Assembly (NCBI RefSeq): GCF_029265375.1
Contig: NZ_JAJUJJ010000005.1
Location: 1-64,000, forward strand
Direction: 5' to 3'
Length of the DNA stretch: 64,000 nucleotides
Source: Nesterenkonia sp.
GTDB taxonomy: Bacteria; Actinomycetota; Actinomycetes; Actinomycetales; Micrococcaceae
Positions 40,422-50,730 of the stretch are shown in pieces. The notes under the pieces were generated by a model, which saw only the letters and a program-made list of their open reading frames with translations, made no database searches and had not been told where the DNA came from. A program made the position numbers and the translations under genes. Position 1 is the stretch's first letter. Every line of letters begins with the position of its first letter.

Positions 40422-41540
40422 TCACGGGACGCGTGCGGTCCACTCCTGTGTTCCGAACTTCTGCTCCACGAGTTCCTGAGCCCGTGCCAGCTCGTGGGGC
40501 CGCACCTGGGCCTCTGCGGCTCCGGTGCGCTCTGCGAACGTTTCGGCGAAGACCCGCATGATCTCCTCGCGGGGCATGCCGGTCTGGCTGCGCAGCGGGT
40601 CCACCCGCTTCATCGCTGAGGCGATGCCTTTGTCGGAGATCTTCTCCCGGCCGATGCGCAGGACCTGCATCATGCGTTCGGCGTTGATGTCATAGCTCAT
40701 GGTCACGTGGTGCAGCATGCCGCCGTTGGCCAGTCTCTTCTGCGCCGCTCCCCCGATCTTGCGGCCCCCTCCGGTGGAGGCTGCCGCGGAGACGATGTCG
40801 TTCAGCGGCTTATAGGCCGCCCGCACTCCGATGCTCTCCAGGGCCTCCATCACCCACGAGTCCAGGAACGGGTAGGAGTCGGCGAAGCTGAGGCCGTCCA
40901 CCAGCGACTGCGGGAAGCACAGCGAATAGGTGATGCAGTTGCCCGCCTCCATGAACATCGCTCCCCCGCCGGAGATGCGCCGGACGACCACAGTGTCCAG
41001 ATCGGCGGCGGCCTGGGCGTCGACCTCATTGGCCAGGGACTGGAAGGAACCGATGACCACGGCGCGCTCGGTCCAGTCCCACAGCCGCAGCAGCGGGGGC
41101 CTGCGCCCGGCCCCGACCTCCTCAGTAAGCACCTGGTCCAAGGCGGCGTTGAGGGCTATGGGCCGCTTCACAGCCGGCAGCACCTCCCACTGGTGGTCCG
41201 CCCAGGTGGTGGCGTTTCCCAGTGCTCGGCGCACAGCGGTGGCCACAGCCTGTTCGTCGAAGCCGATCATCTGCGCACCGTCTGGCAGCGCTGAGCGCAC
41301 TGCGGCTGCGATCTCCTGGCGGGTCGACGACGTCGGCAGACCGGTCAGCGCCTGGTTGATGCTGAACAGGGCGTCATCGGGTTCGAGGAAGAAATCACCG
41401 TTGACTGAGGCGGCTGCGATCTTGCTGTCCTGCTGCGAGGCTTCAGCGGTGAGTTCGAGGTCGACGACGACGAGTTTGCCGGCCGGCACCTTGTACTCTC
41501 CGTGGGCAGTGTGCCCGCCGGCTCCGGTGATCGTGTCCAT
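40422..41540 (-). CDS. lplA: Lipoate-protein ligase A-like
   Basis: BPL/LPL domain: LNAALDQVL, VVVRRISGGGAMFMEAGNCITYSL, GRKIGGAAQKRL; C/N-terminal lipoate ligase accessory domain. Confidence 0.87.
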   Translation of the reverse strand: MDTITGAGGHTAHGEYKVPAGKLVVVDLELTAEASQQDSKIAAASVNGDFFLEPDDALFSINQALTGLPTSSTRQEIAAAVRSALPDGAQMIGFDEQAVATAVRRALGNATTWADHQWEVLPAVKRPIALNAALDQVLTEEVGAGRRPPLLRLWDWTERAVVIGSFQSLANEVDAQAAADLDTVVVRRISGGGAMFMEAGNCITYSLCFPQSLVDGLSFADSYPFLDSWVMEALESIGVRAAYKPLNDIVSAAASTGGGRKIGGAAQKRLANGGMLHHVTMSYDINAERMMQVLRIGREKISDKGIASAMKRVDPLRSQTGMPREEIMRVFAETFAERTGAAEAQVRPHELARAQELVEQKFGTQEWTARVP

Positions 41541-41610
41541 ACCGCCATCCTAGTTCTCTGCAGATGGCTCGGTCGGAATGAGCCGGTGGTCCCCGGCAGT
41601 TGGTAGAGAT

Positions 41611-42618
41611 ATGACTTCCTCTGTCTCACAACCGCTTTCCTGGCTGGATCTGGCCCGGGTCCGCTCCGGCGAGACCATCGGCGAGGGCATCGCCCGCTCG
41701 CTGCGTCTGGCGCAGCGGGCCGACCAGCTGGGCTATGCGCGCATCTGGTTCGCCGAGCACCACAACATGCCGCACGTCGCCTCTTCGGCGACCTCCCTGC
41801 TGATCCAGCACATCGCCTCCCATACAGAGCGGATCCGGGTGGGCGCAGGCGGGATCATGCTGCCCAATCATGCGCCGCTGGTGATCGCCGAACAGTTCGG
41901 GACTCTGGAGACCCTGTATCCCGGCCGGATCGATCTGGGCCTGGGGCGGGCACCGGGCACCGATGGGCAGACCCTGCGTGCCCTGCGCCGCGACGGCACC
42001 GAGGCGGACCGGTTCCAGGCCGATGTGATGGAGCTCTCCGGCTACCTCACCGGCCGTTCGAGGACTCCCGGGGTCCACGCCTACCCCGGACACGGCACCG
42101 ATGTGCCGCTCTACATCCTGGGCTCCTCGCTCTTCGGCGCGCAGCTGGCCGCGAGGCTAGGCCTGCCCTACGCCTTCGCCTCCCATTTCGCCCCCCAGAT
42201 GCTGGAGCACGCCGCCTCCACCTACCGGGAGAACTTCAGCGCCTCCGGCTCGCTGCTGGGACCCGAGGCGAAGCCGCACTTCATTGCCGCCGCCAATGTG
42301 ATTGTCCACGACGACGCCGAGACCGCCCGCGCTCAGCGCCGCGCTGCTGAGGACGGCTGGATCCGCACCATGCTGGGCCGCGGCCGCGATCTCAGCGAAG
42401 CCGATGTGGACATGCTGCGGGACCATCCTGCCGGCCAGCAGGTGCTGGGGATGCTCAGCCGAACGGCCGCGGGCAGCCGGGAAGAGGTCATCGCCTGGCT
42501 GCAGCGCTTCGCCGATGACGTGCAGGCCGATGAGCTGATGCTGGTGAACCTGGCCCCCGACGAGGAGGTCCAGCACCGGACATTGGATCTGCTGGCCGCC
42601 GACGGCTCCGCCGGCTGA
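41611..42618 (+). CDS. LLM class flavin-dependent oxidoreductase
   Basis: SWLDLARVRSGETIGEGIARSLRLAQRADQLGYARIWFAEHHNMPHVASSATS, RIDLGLGRAPGTD. Confidence 0.9.
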   Translation: MTSSVSQPLSWLDLARVRSGETIGEGIARSLRLAQRADQLGYARIWFAEHHNMPHVASSATSLLIQHIASHTERIRVGAGGIMLPNHAPLVIAEQFGTLETLYPGRIDLGLGRAPGTDGQTLRALRRDGTEADRFQADVMELSGYLTGRSRTPGVHAYPGHGTDVPLYILGSSLFGAQLAARLGLPYAFASHFAPQMLEHAASTYRENFSASGSLLGPEAKPHFIAAANVIVHDDAETARAQRRAAEDGWIRTMLGRGRDLSEADVDMLRDHPAGQQVLGMLSRTAAGSREEVIAWLQRFADDVQADELMLVNLAPDEEVQHRTLDLLAADGSAG

Positions 42619-42623
42619 GCAAC

Positions 42624-45600
42624 TCAGGCGTCGAAGAACAGGCGCTCGAACACCTGACGGGCCCGCCGGGTGGTGCGCAGGTAGTGCTCCTCGAATGTGG
42701 ATGCGCTGCCGGCTTCGAACCCGCACCACCGGGACACGGCCTCCAGGTCCCGCCGGGAGGAGGGCAGCACATCGGAGCTGCGCCTGTTCCAGATCATGAT
42801 CCCGCTGCGCACCCTGGTGCACAGCTGCCAGGCCTGCGCCAGTACGTAGGCATCCTCCGGTCCCATCAGCTGCTGGTCCACCAGGGCGTTGAGCACCTGC
42901 AGCGTGCCGGTGCCGCGCAGCACCGGCAGGTGGTGAGCGTGCTGCAGCTGGTAGAGCTGGACCAGCCACTCGACGTCGGCCAGTCCCCCTCGGCCCAGTT
43001 TGACGTGCCGGGCCGGATCCGCCCCGCGCGGCAGCCGCTCGGACTCCACACGGGCTTTGATCCTGCGGATCTCACGGATCTGAGCCGGCTCCGGGGGCTG
43101 ACCGTAGCGGACAGAGTCGATGAGTTCGGTGAAGTCCTGCGCCAGGTCGGCTGAGCCGGCGATCGGTCGCGCGCGCAGCAGTGCCTGCCGCTCCCAGACC
43201 GCCATCCACCGCTGGTAGTACTCGGCGAAGGAGTCCAGAGACCGCGACAGCGGCCCCTGCGTGCCCTCGGGGCGCAGGTCGGCGTCCAGCTGCAGCGGCA
43301 GCTCCCCGCGGACCGGCGGCTTGGTCGGCTTGGACAGCAGCTGGGTCAGCCGCAGCGCCACCTTCTGGGCCTGCGCATCGGCAGCGGCCTTATCCGTTCC
43401 GGGCAGCGGACGGTGGACGAACATGGCATCCATATCGGAGCCGTAGCTGATCTCCCGGCCGCCCTGGCGCCCCATAGCCACCACCAGGAACTCCACCAGC
43501 AGCTCGCCGTCGTCGCGGATCTCATTCTCCGCCACCCGCAGCGCGCCCAAGGTGGCGACCCGGTCCACCTCGGCCAGCGCGGCACCAGCCTGCTCGACGT
43601 CGATGAGCTGGCAGGCTTCGGCCACAGCGATCCGCAGCAGCTCCCGCTGCCGGATCAGCCGCGCCAGCCGCACTGCGGAGCCGGTCTCCCCCTCATGGCG
43701 GGCGATGGCGTTCTGCACTTCGGTCCACTGGGCCTCGAAGCTGCGCGGAGCCAGCTGTGCGTCGTCGCCGAGCCACTGGGTGGACTCCGGCATATGCTCG
43801 AGCATCTCGGAGATCAGCCGGGAGCTGGTCAGCATCTGGCAGAGTCGCTCGGCAGCCATGGAGGAGTCCCGCAGCATCGTCAGATACCAGGGGCTGGTGC
43901 CCAGGGACTCGCTGATCCGCCGGAACGCCAGCAGTCCGTGGTCAGGGTCCACCCCGTCGGCCAGCCAGCCGAGCATGGCCGGCAGGATGCGCCGCTGCAG
44001 TGTCGCCTTGCGGGTGACCCCGGAGGTCAGCGCCTCGATATGGCGCAGCGCCCCGGAGGTGTCCCGGTAGCCCAGGGCGCCCAGGCGGGCCTGCACCGCG
44101 TCGGCGGAGAGCCGCACATCGTCGTCGCCGAGCACCGCTGTGGTGGACAGCAGGGGCCGGTAGAAGATCGTCTGGTGGAAGGTGGAGACCTCCCGGACTG
44201 TCTGGCGCCACACCTCGAGGACGTCGTCGGGGCTGTGCCGCTTGGTCTCCCCCGGGGGGCGCACCGCCTGGGCCAGGGCGCGCAGGTGCTCCTCCTTCTG
44301 CGGCATCAGGTGGGTCCGGCGCATCTGGCGCATCTGGATGCGGTGCTCCAGCAGCCGCAGCTGCCGGTAGCACCGCGACATCGCCTCCTGGTCACGGCTG
44401 GAGACGTACTCGCCGACCCCGAGCGCGGCGATCGCCGAGAGGGTGTCCCGGACGTGGAGGTCCTCATCCACCCGGCCGTGGACCAGCTGCAGCAGCTGGA
44501 CGGTGAATTCGATATCGCGCAGGCCGCCGCGGCCCAGCTTCAGCTCCCGCTCCGCCTCCCGGGGCGGAATGTTCTGGTAGACCCGGCGCCGCATGGCCTG
44601 GACGTCCTCCACAAACCCCTCGCCGGAGGATGACTGCCACACCAGCGGCCAGATAGCCTCCATATAGGCCTGGCCCAGGCCGCGGCTTCCGGCGATGGGC
44701 CGGGCCTTCAGCAGAGCCTGGAACTCCCAGCCGCTGGCCCACCGGCGGTAGTACTCCTGGTGGGACTCCAGAGTGCGCGAGAGCGGACCGTCGCGTCCCT
44801 CCGGACGCAGATTCGCGTCGATCTCCCACAGGGCGGGCTCCCCGTCGGAGGCGCCGAGGACTCTGCTGATCCCGCTCGCCAGCGTCTCGGCGGCAGTGCG
44901 CGCCTCAGCCTCCCCCAGCTCATCCGGGGCCCGGTGGACGAAGAGGACATCGACGTCGGAGATGTAGTTCAGCTCCCGGGCACCGGTCTTGCCCATCCCG
45001 ATCACCGTCAGCTCCACCTGCTCGGTCTGCGGGGCGCGGGCTGCCGCCTCAGCTCGGGTCACCGCCAGGGCCGCATCGATCGCTGCGGAGGCGGCGTCGG
45101 CCAGCTGGCGCGCAGCCGCGGGGACATAGTCGGCCGGGTCGGCGGCGCACAGGTCCCGCAGCGCCAGCCGGGTGACTTCGCGCCGGTAGGCGATGCGCAG
45201 GTTCCGGCCCGCGGCCCGCGCAGAGAGCTCCTCGTCCAAGGCGGCGACCGGCTGCTCAGCCTGGGGATCGGCCCGGACGGCTTCCATCAACCTGGTGCGC
45301 AGCTCCTCGGCCGAGGACTCCTCAGGATCCGGGGGGTAGGCGTGGCTGAGCAGGTCTGTCTGCTCGGGATGCCGGATGAGGAACTCGCCCAACGCTTGGG
45401 AGGCGCCCAGCAGGCGCACGGCCGGCACCGCCTCGGTGTAGATCCCGTCGCTGACGGAACTGAACAGATCAAAGACCGAAGGGGCCCGCTCGGTCAGCCG
45501 GATCAGCAGCAGCAGCGCCTCATCCGGATTCGGCGCCTCGCGCAGCGTGCGCACCAGGGCCGCCGGATCCAGGTCGGCCAGCTGGTGGTCGGCCAGGAAG

Positions 45601-45665
45601 CTCTCGGCACGTTCGAGCTGCTGAAATCCTGCGGAGATCAGGTCACGGGAGGTGATCGTGGTCAT
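42624..45665 (-). CDS. glnE: Bifunctional glutamine synthetase adenylyltransferase/adenylyl-removing enzyme
   Basis: Two GlnE nucleotidyltransferase repeats (GKTGARELNYISDVDVLFVH; GRQGGREISYGSDMDAMFVH), KLGRGGLRDIEFTVQLLQL and KLGRGGLADVEWLVQLYQL. Confidence 0.95.
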   Translation of the reverse strand: MTTITSRDLISAGFQQLERAESFLADHQLADLDPAALVRTLREAPNPDEALLLLIRLTERAPSVFDLFSSVSDGIYTEAVPAVRLLGASQALGEFLIRHPEQTDLLSHAYPPDPEESSAEELRTRLMEAVRADPQAEQPVAALDEELSARAAGRNLRIAYRREVTRLALRDLCAADPADYVPAAARQLADAASAAIDAALAVTRAEAAARAPQTEQVELTVIGMGKTGARELNYISDVDVLFVHRAPDELGEAEARTAAETLASGISRVLGASDGEPALWEIDANLRPEGRDGPLSRTLESHQEYYRRWASGWEFQALLKARPIAGSRGLGQAYMEAIWPLVWQSSSGEGFVEDVQAMRRRVYQNIPPREAERELKLGRGGLRDIEFTVQLLQLVHGRVDEDLHVRDTLSAIAALGVGEYVSSRDQEAMSRCYRQLRLLEHRIQMRQMRRTHLMPQKEEHLRALAQAVRPPGETKRHSPDDVLEVWRQTVREVSTFHQTIFYRPLLSTTAVLGDDDVRLSADAVQARLGALGYRDTSGALRHIEALTSGVTRKATLQRRILPAMLGWLADGVDPDHGLLAFRRISESLGTSPWYLTMLRDSSMAAERLCQMLTSSRLISEMLEHMPESTQWLGDDAQLAPRSFEAQWTEVQNAIARHEGETGSAVRLARLIRQRELLRIAVAEACQLIDVEQAGAALAEVDRVATLGALRVAENEIRDDGELLVEFLVVAMGRQGGREISYGSDMDAMFVHRPLPGTDKAAADAQAQKVALRLTQLLSKPTKPPVRGELPLQLDADLRPEGTQGPLSRSLDSFAEYYQRWMAVWERQALLRARPIAGSADLAQDFTELIDSVRYGQPPEPAQIREIRRIKARVESERLPRGADPARHVKLGRGGLADVEWLVQLYQLQHAHHLPVLRGTGTLQVLNALVDQQLMGPEDAYVLAQAWQLCTRVRSGIMIWNRRSSDVLPSSRRDLEAVSRWCGFEAGSASTFEEHYLRTTRRARQVFERLFFDA

Positions 45666-45697
45666 CTGACTGCTGCGCCTCGGCCACCGGGGGCGGC

Positions 45698-47038
45698 TCA
45701 CACCATTCCGAGGTACTTATTGACCTCATAGGGTGAGACATGCACGCGGTATTCGTCCCACTCCTGCTGCTTATTGCGCAGGAAGTTGTCGAAGACCTGC
45801 TCCCCCAGGATGCCGGCCACCAGCTCAGACTCCTCCATCTGGCGGATGGCATCATGCAGCGTTCCGGGCAGCGGCCGCAGCCCCAGGGCCTTGCGCTCTC
45901 CGGTGCTCAGCGACCAGACGTCTTCGGTGACATGCTCCTGCAGCTCGTAGCCCTCCTCGATGCCCTTCAGCCCGGCACCGATCACCACCGCATAGGCCAG
46001 GTACGGGTTGGCTGCAGAGTCGATGCCGCGGAACTCGATCCGGGCCGAACCGCCCTTGGTGGGCTTATACAGCGGCACACGCACCAGGGCGGAGCGGTTG
46101 TTGTGGCCCCAGGAGATATGGCTGGGCGCTTCCCCTCCGCCCCAGAGCCGCTTATAGGAGTTCACGAACTGGTTGGTGACCGCGGTGAACTCCGGGGCGT
46201 GGGTGAGCACCCCGGCGATGAACTGCCGGGCGATGGTGGACAGGTTGAACTCGGCATTGGGCGCGAAGAACGCGTTGGTGTCGCCTTCGAAGATGCTGAA
46301 GTGGGTGTGCATGCCCGAACCGGGGTGTTCGCTGTAGGGCTTGGGCATGAAGGTCGCGTACTTCCCGTGCGCCTGGGCGACCTCTTTGACGATGGTGCGG
46401 AACGTCATGATGTTGTCCGCAGTGGTCAGCGCATCGGCATAGCGCAGATCGATCTCATTCTGCCCTGGGCCGACCTCATTGTGGCTGAACTCCACAGAGA
46501 TGCCGACCGCCTCCAGCGTGTTCACCGTATGCCGGCGCAGGTCCTGGGCCACCGAACCGGTGCTGTGGTCGAAGTAACCCGACCGGTCGGCAGGACGCGG
46601 GACGCCGTCGTCGTCGAGCTCCTCAGACTCCAGCAGATAGAACTCGATCTCCGGATGGGTGTAGCAGGTGAAGCCCATCTCTGCGGCGGCATCCAGCTGC
46701 CGGCGCAGCACATAGCGGGGATCCCCTGCGGCCGGCTCCTGGTCCGGAGTGAGGATATCGCAGAACATGCGGGAGGTGGGCTCGTCCTCCCCGCGCCAGG
46801 GAAGGATCTGGAAGCTGGAGGGGTCCGGCTTGAGCAGCATGTCCGATTCGAACACCCGGGAGAGCCCCTCGATGGAGGAGCCGTCGAAGCCCAAGCCCTC
46901 GGAGAAGGCACCCTCCACCTCGGCCGGCGCCAGGGCCACCGATTTCAGGGTGCCGACCACATCGGAGAACCACAGGCGAACGAAGCGGACATCGCGCTCC
47001 TCGATGGTGCGCAGTACGAATTCCTGCTGTCGGTCCAT
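45698..47038 (-). CDS. glnA2: Type I glutamine synthetase homologue GlnA2
   Basis: MDRQQEFVLRTIEERDVRFVRLWFSDVVGTLKSVALAP, FDGSSIEGLSRV, GSGMHTHFSIF; adjacent to glnE. Confidence 0.92.
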   Translation of the reverse strand: MDRQQEFVLRTIEERDVRFVRLWFSDVVGTLKSVALAPAEVEGAFSEGLGFDGSSIEGLSRVFESDMLLKPDPSSFQILPWRGEDEPTSRMFCDILTPDQEPAAGDPRYVLRRQLDAAAEMGFTCYTHPEIEFYLLESEELDDDGVPRPADRSGYFDHSTGSVAQDLRRHTVNTLEAVGISVEFSHNEVGPGQNEIDLRYADALTTADNIMTFRTIVKEVAQAHGKYATFMPKPYSEHPGSGMHTHFSIFEGDTNAFFAPNAEFNLSTIARQFIAGVLTHAPEFTAVTNQFVNSYKRLWGGGEAPSHISWGHNNRSALVRVPLYKPTKGGSARIEFRGIDSAANPYLAYAVVIGAGLKGIEEGYELQEHVTEDVWSLSTGERKALGLRPLPGTLHDAIRQMEESELVAGILGEQVFDNFLRNKQQEWDEYRVHVSPYEVNKYLGMV

Positions 47039-47131
47039 AGTGCCTGCGGCCTCCTGGGATAGGGGGTGGTCCAGCCGTGACCACTCTACCCAAGTCAGAC
47101 CCGGCGCCCCGGGTGGGAGTACCCTGGGGGT

Positions 47132-48013
47132 ATGTCTCCGGCTGAATCTTCCACCCCCGAGCAGAGCGCCCCCTACAGCGGTCCCTCCGCAGGTGAGACC
47201 GGGCCGGCGGGGCTGAATCCCAAGCGTGTGCGCACCGTTCACCTGCAGCGGTTCAAGGATGAGGGCCGCCGGTTCTCCATGCTGACCGCCTATGACGCGA
47301 TGATGGCCGAGGTGCTCGACGACGCCGGCGTGGAGGTGCTGCTGATCGGCGACTCGGCGGCCAACGTGATGCAGGGCCGCGCCTCCACGCTGAGCATCAC
47401 GGTGGAGGAGATGATCATCTACGCCAGCTCCGTGGTCAATGGTGCTCGCCGCGCCCTGGTGGTGGCCGACCTCCCCTTCGGCAGCTATGAGGCCTCACCG
47501 GAGCAGGCCGTGGCCTCCGGGGTCCGGCTGATGAAGGAGGCCGGCGTGCACGCGGTGAAGGTGGAGGCCGATGCCACGCTGGTCCCCCACGTGAGGGCCA
47601 TGGTCTCTGCGGGAATCCCAGTGATGGCGCATATCGGTTTCACCCCGCAGTCCGAGCACGCCCTGGGGGGCTACCGGGTGCAGGGCCGCGGAGAGGCCAA
47701 GCAGCGGCTGATGGAGACCGCTGAGGCTCTGGTGGAGGCCGGCGCATTCAGTCTGCTGGTGGAGATGGTGCCCGCCGAGGTCATGGCCGAGCTGGACGCC
47801 GCGGTGCCGGTCCCCACCGTGGGCATCGGCGCCGGTGCGTCCGCCACCGGGCAGGTGCTGGTCTGGCAGGACATGCTGGGCCTCAACGGGGGGCGGCTGC
47901 CGCGCTTTGTGAAGCAGTACGCAGATCTGCGCGGGATCATCACCGAGGCGGTGGGGCGCTTCCGCGACGACGTCGCCTCCGGGGCGTTCCCGGCCGAGGA
48001 GCATACGTTCTGA
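47132..48013 (+). CDS. panB: 3-methyl-2-oxobutanoate hydroxymethyltransferase PanB
   Basis: MLTAYDAMMAEVLDDAGVEVLLIGDSAANVMQG, VVADLPFGSYEAS, VMAHIGFTPQS, GIGAGASATGQVLVWQDMLG. Confidence 0.94.
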   Translation: MSPAESSTPEQSAPYSGPSAGETGPAGLNPKRVRTVHLQRFKDEGRRFSMLTAYDAMMAEVLDDAGVEVLLIGDSAANVMQGRASTLSITVEEMIIYASSVVNGARRALVVADLPFGSYEASPEQAVASGVRLMKEAGVHAVKVEADATLVPHVRAMVSAGIPVMAHIGFTPQSEHALGGYRVQGRGEAKQRLMETAEALVEAGAFSLLVEMVPAEVMAELDAAVPVPTVGIGAGASATGQVLVWQDMLGLNGGRLPRFVKQYADLRGIITEAVGRFRDDVASGAFPAEEHTF

Positions 48014-48050
48014 GTCAGTTCCGTCGGCGGGCGGAGCCCGCGCGACTCTC

Positions 48051-48072
48051 GGCCGGCAAAGCCTTGCCGGCC
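48051..48072. terminator. Hairpin GGCCGGCAA-AGCC-TTGCCGGCC after panB
   Basis: Perfect 9-bp stem, 4-nt loop, between convergent panB and the small SPOR-like gene. Confidence 0.65.
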
Positions 48073-48087
48073 ATCACACCTAAAGAC

Positions 48088-48112
48088 GCTGGTTCCGCGG
48101 CCGGGCGCAGGT
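48088..48112. repeat. Second copy of dispersed repeat GCTGGTTCCGCGGCCGGGCGCAGGT
   Basis: 23 of 25 nt identical to 28863-28887; adjacent hairpin with the same GGCC-ATCAC edge. Confidence 0.6.
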
Positions 48113-48128
48113 TCCGTCGGCGGGCCCC

Positions 48129-48314
48129 TCAGCTTCGGCTGTCGGAGTCGGGGGCGTCGTCGTCGGCCTCCCAGGCCTCATTGTTCTCCTGCACCCGCTC
48201 CATGGCACGGGCAGCCTCGGCGTAGCTCGAGTAGGGGCCCAGCAGATGCTTCCAGCTGGACTGGGCGCCCTGCTCCACTTCTCCGGTGCGCACATTGAAC
48301 CAGTACTCGCTCAT
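48129..48314 (-). CDS. SPOR-like small conserved protein (61 aa)
   Basis: [52 protein letters not shown]; common actinobacterial small ORF next to map. Confidence 0.8.
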   Translation of the reverse strand: MSEYWFNVRTGEVEQGAQSSWKHLLGPYSSYAEAARAMERVQENNEAWEADDDAPDSDSRS

Positions 48315-48337
48315 GCCCCCACCCTACGCCCGATAGG

Positions 48338-49234
48338 ATGGCGGCCATGGCTTCTGCGACATCCACCGCACCAGTGGGCACCCTGACCCCGGGCACCCTC
48401 TCCCCCGAACGGCCTGTGCCGTCCCATATCCCCACCCCGGACTATGTGGGACGCGACGAGCCGGAGAAGTACACCGGTCCCGATGCCTTCGATGCAGAGA
48501 TGATCGAGCGGATCCGGCGGGCCGGACGCCTGGCCGCCGACTGTATGGTCGCCACCGGCAAGCGCATCGCCCCCGGAGTGACCACGGACGAGCTGGACGC
48601 CTTCGCCCACCAGTACCTCATCGACCGCGGCGCGTATCCGAGCTGCCTGAACTACAAGGGCTTCCCCAAGTCCATCTGCACCTCAATCAATGAGGTGGTC
48701 TGCCACGGCATCCCCGACTCCACGGTCCTGCAGGACGGCGACATTGTGAATCTGGACATCACCGCCTATCTGGACGGCGCCCACGGGGACCACAATGTGA
48801 CCTTCCTGGTCGGCGAGGTGGATGAAGAGTCCCGGCTGCTGGTGGAGCGCACCCGGGAGGCCATGATGCGCGGCATCCGCGCGGTCAAGCCGGGCCGGCC
48901 CATCAATGTGATCGGACGAGCGATCGAGTCCTACGCCAAGCGCTTCGGCTACGGTGTGGCGCGCGAATTCATCGGCCACGGCGTAGGTCCGGCCTTCCAC
49001 ACCGGGCTGGTGATCCCCCACTATGACGCCGCCCCGGAGTACTCCCGCCCTATGGAACCAGGCATGGTCTTCACCATTGAGCCCATGCTCACCCTGGGAA
49101 CCCGCCACTGGCAGCTCTGGGAGGACGGCTGGACGGCGGTGACCGCCGACCGCAGGCGCACCGCGCAGTTCGAGCACACGCTGGTGGTCACCGACGACGG
49201 CGCCGAGATCCTCACCCTGCCCACCGAGGAATGA
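48338..49234 (+). CDS. map: Type I methionine aminopeptidase
   Basis: [57 protein letters not shown]. Confidence 0.95.
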   Translation: MAAMASATSTAPVGTLTPGTLSPERPVPSHIPTPDYVGRDEPEKYTGPDAFDAEMIERIRRAGRLAADCMVATGKRIAPGVTTDELDAFAHQYLIDRGAYPSCLNYKGFPKSICTSINEVVCHGIPDSTVLQDGDIVNLDITAYLDGAHGDHNVTFLVGEVDEESRLLVERTREAMMRGIRAVKPGRPINVIGRAIESYAKRFGYGVAREFIGHGVGPAFHTGLVIPHYDAAPEYSRPMEPGMVFTIEPMLTLGTRHWQLWEDGWTAVTADRRRTAQFEHTLVVTDDGAEILTLPTEE

Positions 49235-49336
49235 GCACGCGCTATTCTGGTGACCGGTCTCTCCGGCGCAGCGTCGCGTCGTCGCACCTGCGGCCCTCTG
49301 CCGAGCCGCTCCCCACCTCACCAACTGTGGAGAACT

Positions 49337-50194
49337 ATGCCTGAATCAGATAACCGAGCCCCTGCCGCCGAAGCACTCGGCCCCCGCAGCAGGATTCTGG
49401 ACAACCTGCCCAAGCGCGCCATCGGCATCGACGTGGGCGGCACCGGCATCAAAGGCGGCATCGTCAACCTCCGCAAAGGCAAACTGGTCGGTGACAGGTT
49501 CCGCGTCCCCACCCCGAAGCCGGCCACCCCTGAAGCGGTGGCCGGGGTGATCGGCACCATCCTGGAGGAGCTGCTCTCCCGCGCCAAGGCCCCGGCTGAG
49601 GATCAGCTGGCCGTCGGGGTCACCTTCCCCGCCATCGTGATCGACAATGTGGTGCTCTCAGCGGCGAATATCGACGATTCGTGGATCGAGTGCGACACCT
49701 CTGAGCTGCTGGCGGATCTGCCCGGCCGGATCTCTACGCTCAACGACGCCGATGCCGCCGGTCTGGCCGAAGTCCGCTACGGCGCTGGTGCCGGCCGAAC
49801 GGACACCGTGATGACAGTGACTCTGGGCACCGGAGTGGGCACCGCGCTGGTGCACGACGGCGTCCTGGTGCCCAATTCAGAGCTGGGGCATCTGGAATTC
49901 GAGGGCGTGGTCGCTGAGACCAAAGTCTCAGCGGCTGCTCGGGAGCGGGCCGATCAGCCCTGGCCGGAGTACGGCGACGTGCTGCGCCGCTATCTGAGCC
50001 ATGTGGAGCGCATCCAGCCGGTGGGCCAGTTCATCATCGGCGGCGGGGTGTCCAAGCGCAGCGACGACTTCCTGCCCTATGTCACCGGTCTGCGTGCCGA
50101 GGTGGTCCCGGCCACCCTGGTGAACAATGCGGGAATTGTGGGAGCTGCGCTCTATGCCGCTGAGCAGGCCGCCGCTGCTGAGGCGAACAGCTGA
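49337..50194 (+). CDS. ppgK: Polyphosphate glucokinase (ROK family)
   Basis: AIGIDVGGTGIKGGIVNLRKGKL, NDADAAGLAEVRYGAG, TLGTGVGTALVHDGVLVPNSELGHLEF. Confidence 0.92.
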   Translation: MPESDNRAPAAEALGPRSRILDNLPKRAIGIDVGGTGIKGGIVNLRKGKLVGDRFRVPTPKPATPEAVAGVIGTILEELLSRAKAPAEDQLAVGVTFPAIVIDNVVLSAANIDDSWIECDTSELLADLPGRISTLNDADAAGLAEVRYGAGAGRTDTVMTVTLGTGVGTALVHDGVLVPNSELGHLEFEGVVAETKVSAAARERADQPWPEYGDVLRRYLSHVERIQPVGQFIIGGGVSKRSDDFLPYVTGLRAEVVPATLVNNAGIVGAALYAAEQAAAAEANS

Positions 50195-50315
50195 CTGAAG
50201 CGCGCAGCAGCCGCCGCGTCTGAGGCGAGTGGCCGGCAGCGAGGCGCCGCGGCCCCCACCTTGCTATAGTGTCTCTCTGGTGCCGCGGCCGCCTGGCTGG
50301 TGCGGCACACCTTTC

Positions 50316-50389
50316 GCGCCGATAGCTCAGTTGGTCAGAGCACTGCGTTTACACCGCAGGTGTCGGGAGTTCGAGTCTCTCTCGGCGCA
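50316..50389 (+). tRNA. tRNA-Val (anticodon TAC)
   Basis: Cloverleaf GCGCCGATAGCTCAGTTGGTCAGAGCACTGCGTTTACACCGCAGGTGTCGGGAGTTCGAGTCTCTCTCGGCGCA; acceptor GCGCCGA/TCGGCGC; anticodon loop TTTACAC; CCA not encoded. Confidence 0.96.
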
Positions 50390-50517
50390 CCGAATACACA
50401 GACGACTCAGACCGTCTGCCTCCGGATACGCCGATTCAGCCTGGAAGATTACTATTTGGGCTTCCGTATTGGCGGTCGACCATTGGACACCTCCAGGCGG
50501 TCCGCTATGCTTCAGGC

Positions 50518-50730
50518 ATGCGTGCAGTGGAAACATTGGTGATATGTCTGGGCGTCGCCGCTGCGTTGTTCGGCGTCGTCATGTTCACCATCAGTCAGGT
50601 CAGTGAGAGCGGAATGGCTATGCCGGTCAGTGGTCTGCTGACCTATCTTGTAGCCGGACTGCTGCTCGCCCTGGTGGGCTGGATCATCCAGGTTCTGACC
50701 GATGTGCAGCGGAAAGCTCGCCAGTCCTGA
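50518..50730 (+). CDS. Small two-TM hypothetical membrane protein (70 aa)
   Basis: Two hydrophobic segments, basic C-terminus (VQRKARQS); start supported only by ORF and hydrophobicity. Confidence 0.5.
   Translation: MRAVETLVICLGVAAALFGVVMFTISQVSESGMAMPVSGLLTYLVAGLLLALVGWIIQVLTDVQRKARQS

Noticed and set aside
50316-50389. att-like duplication of the tRNA 3' end
   Set aside because: I could not find a repeat of TTCGAGTCTCTCTCGGCGCA downstream in the window.
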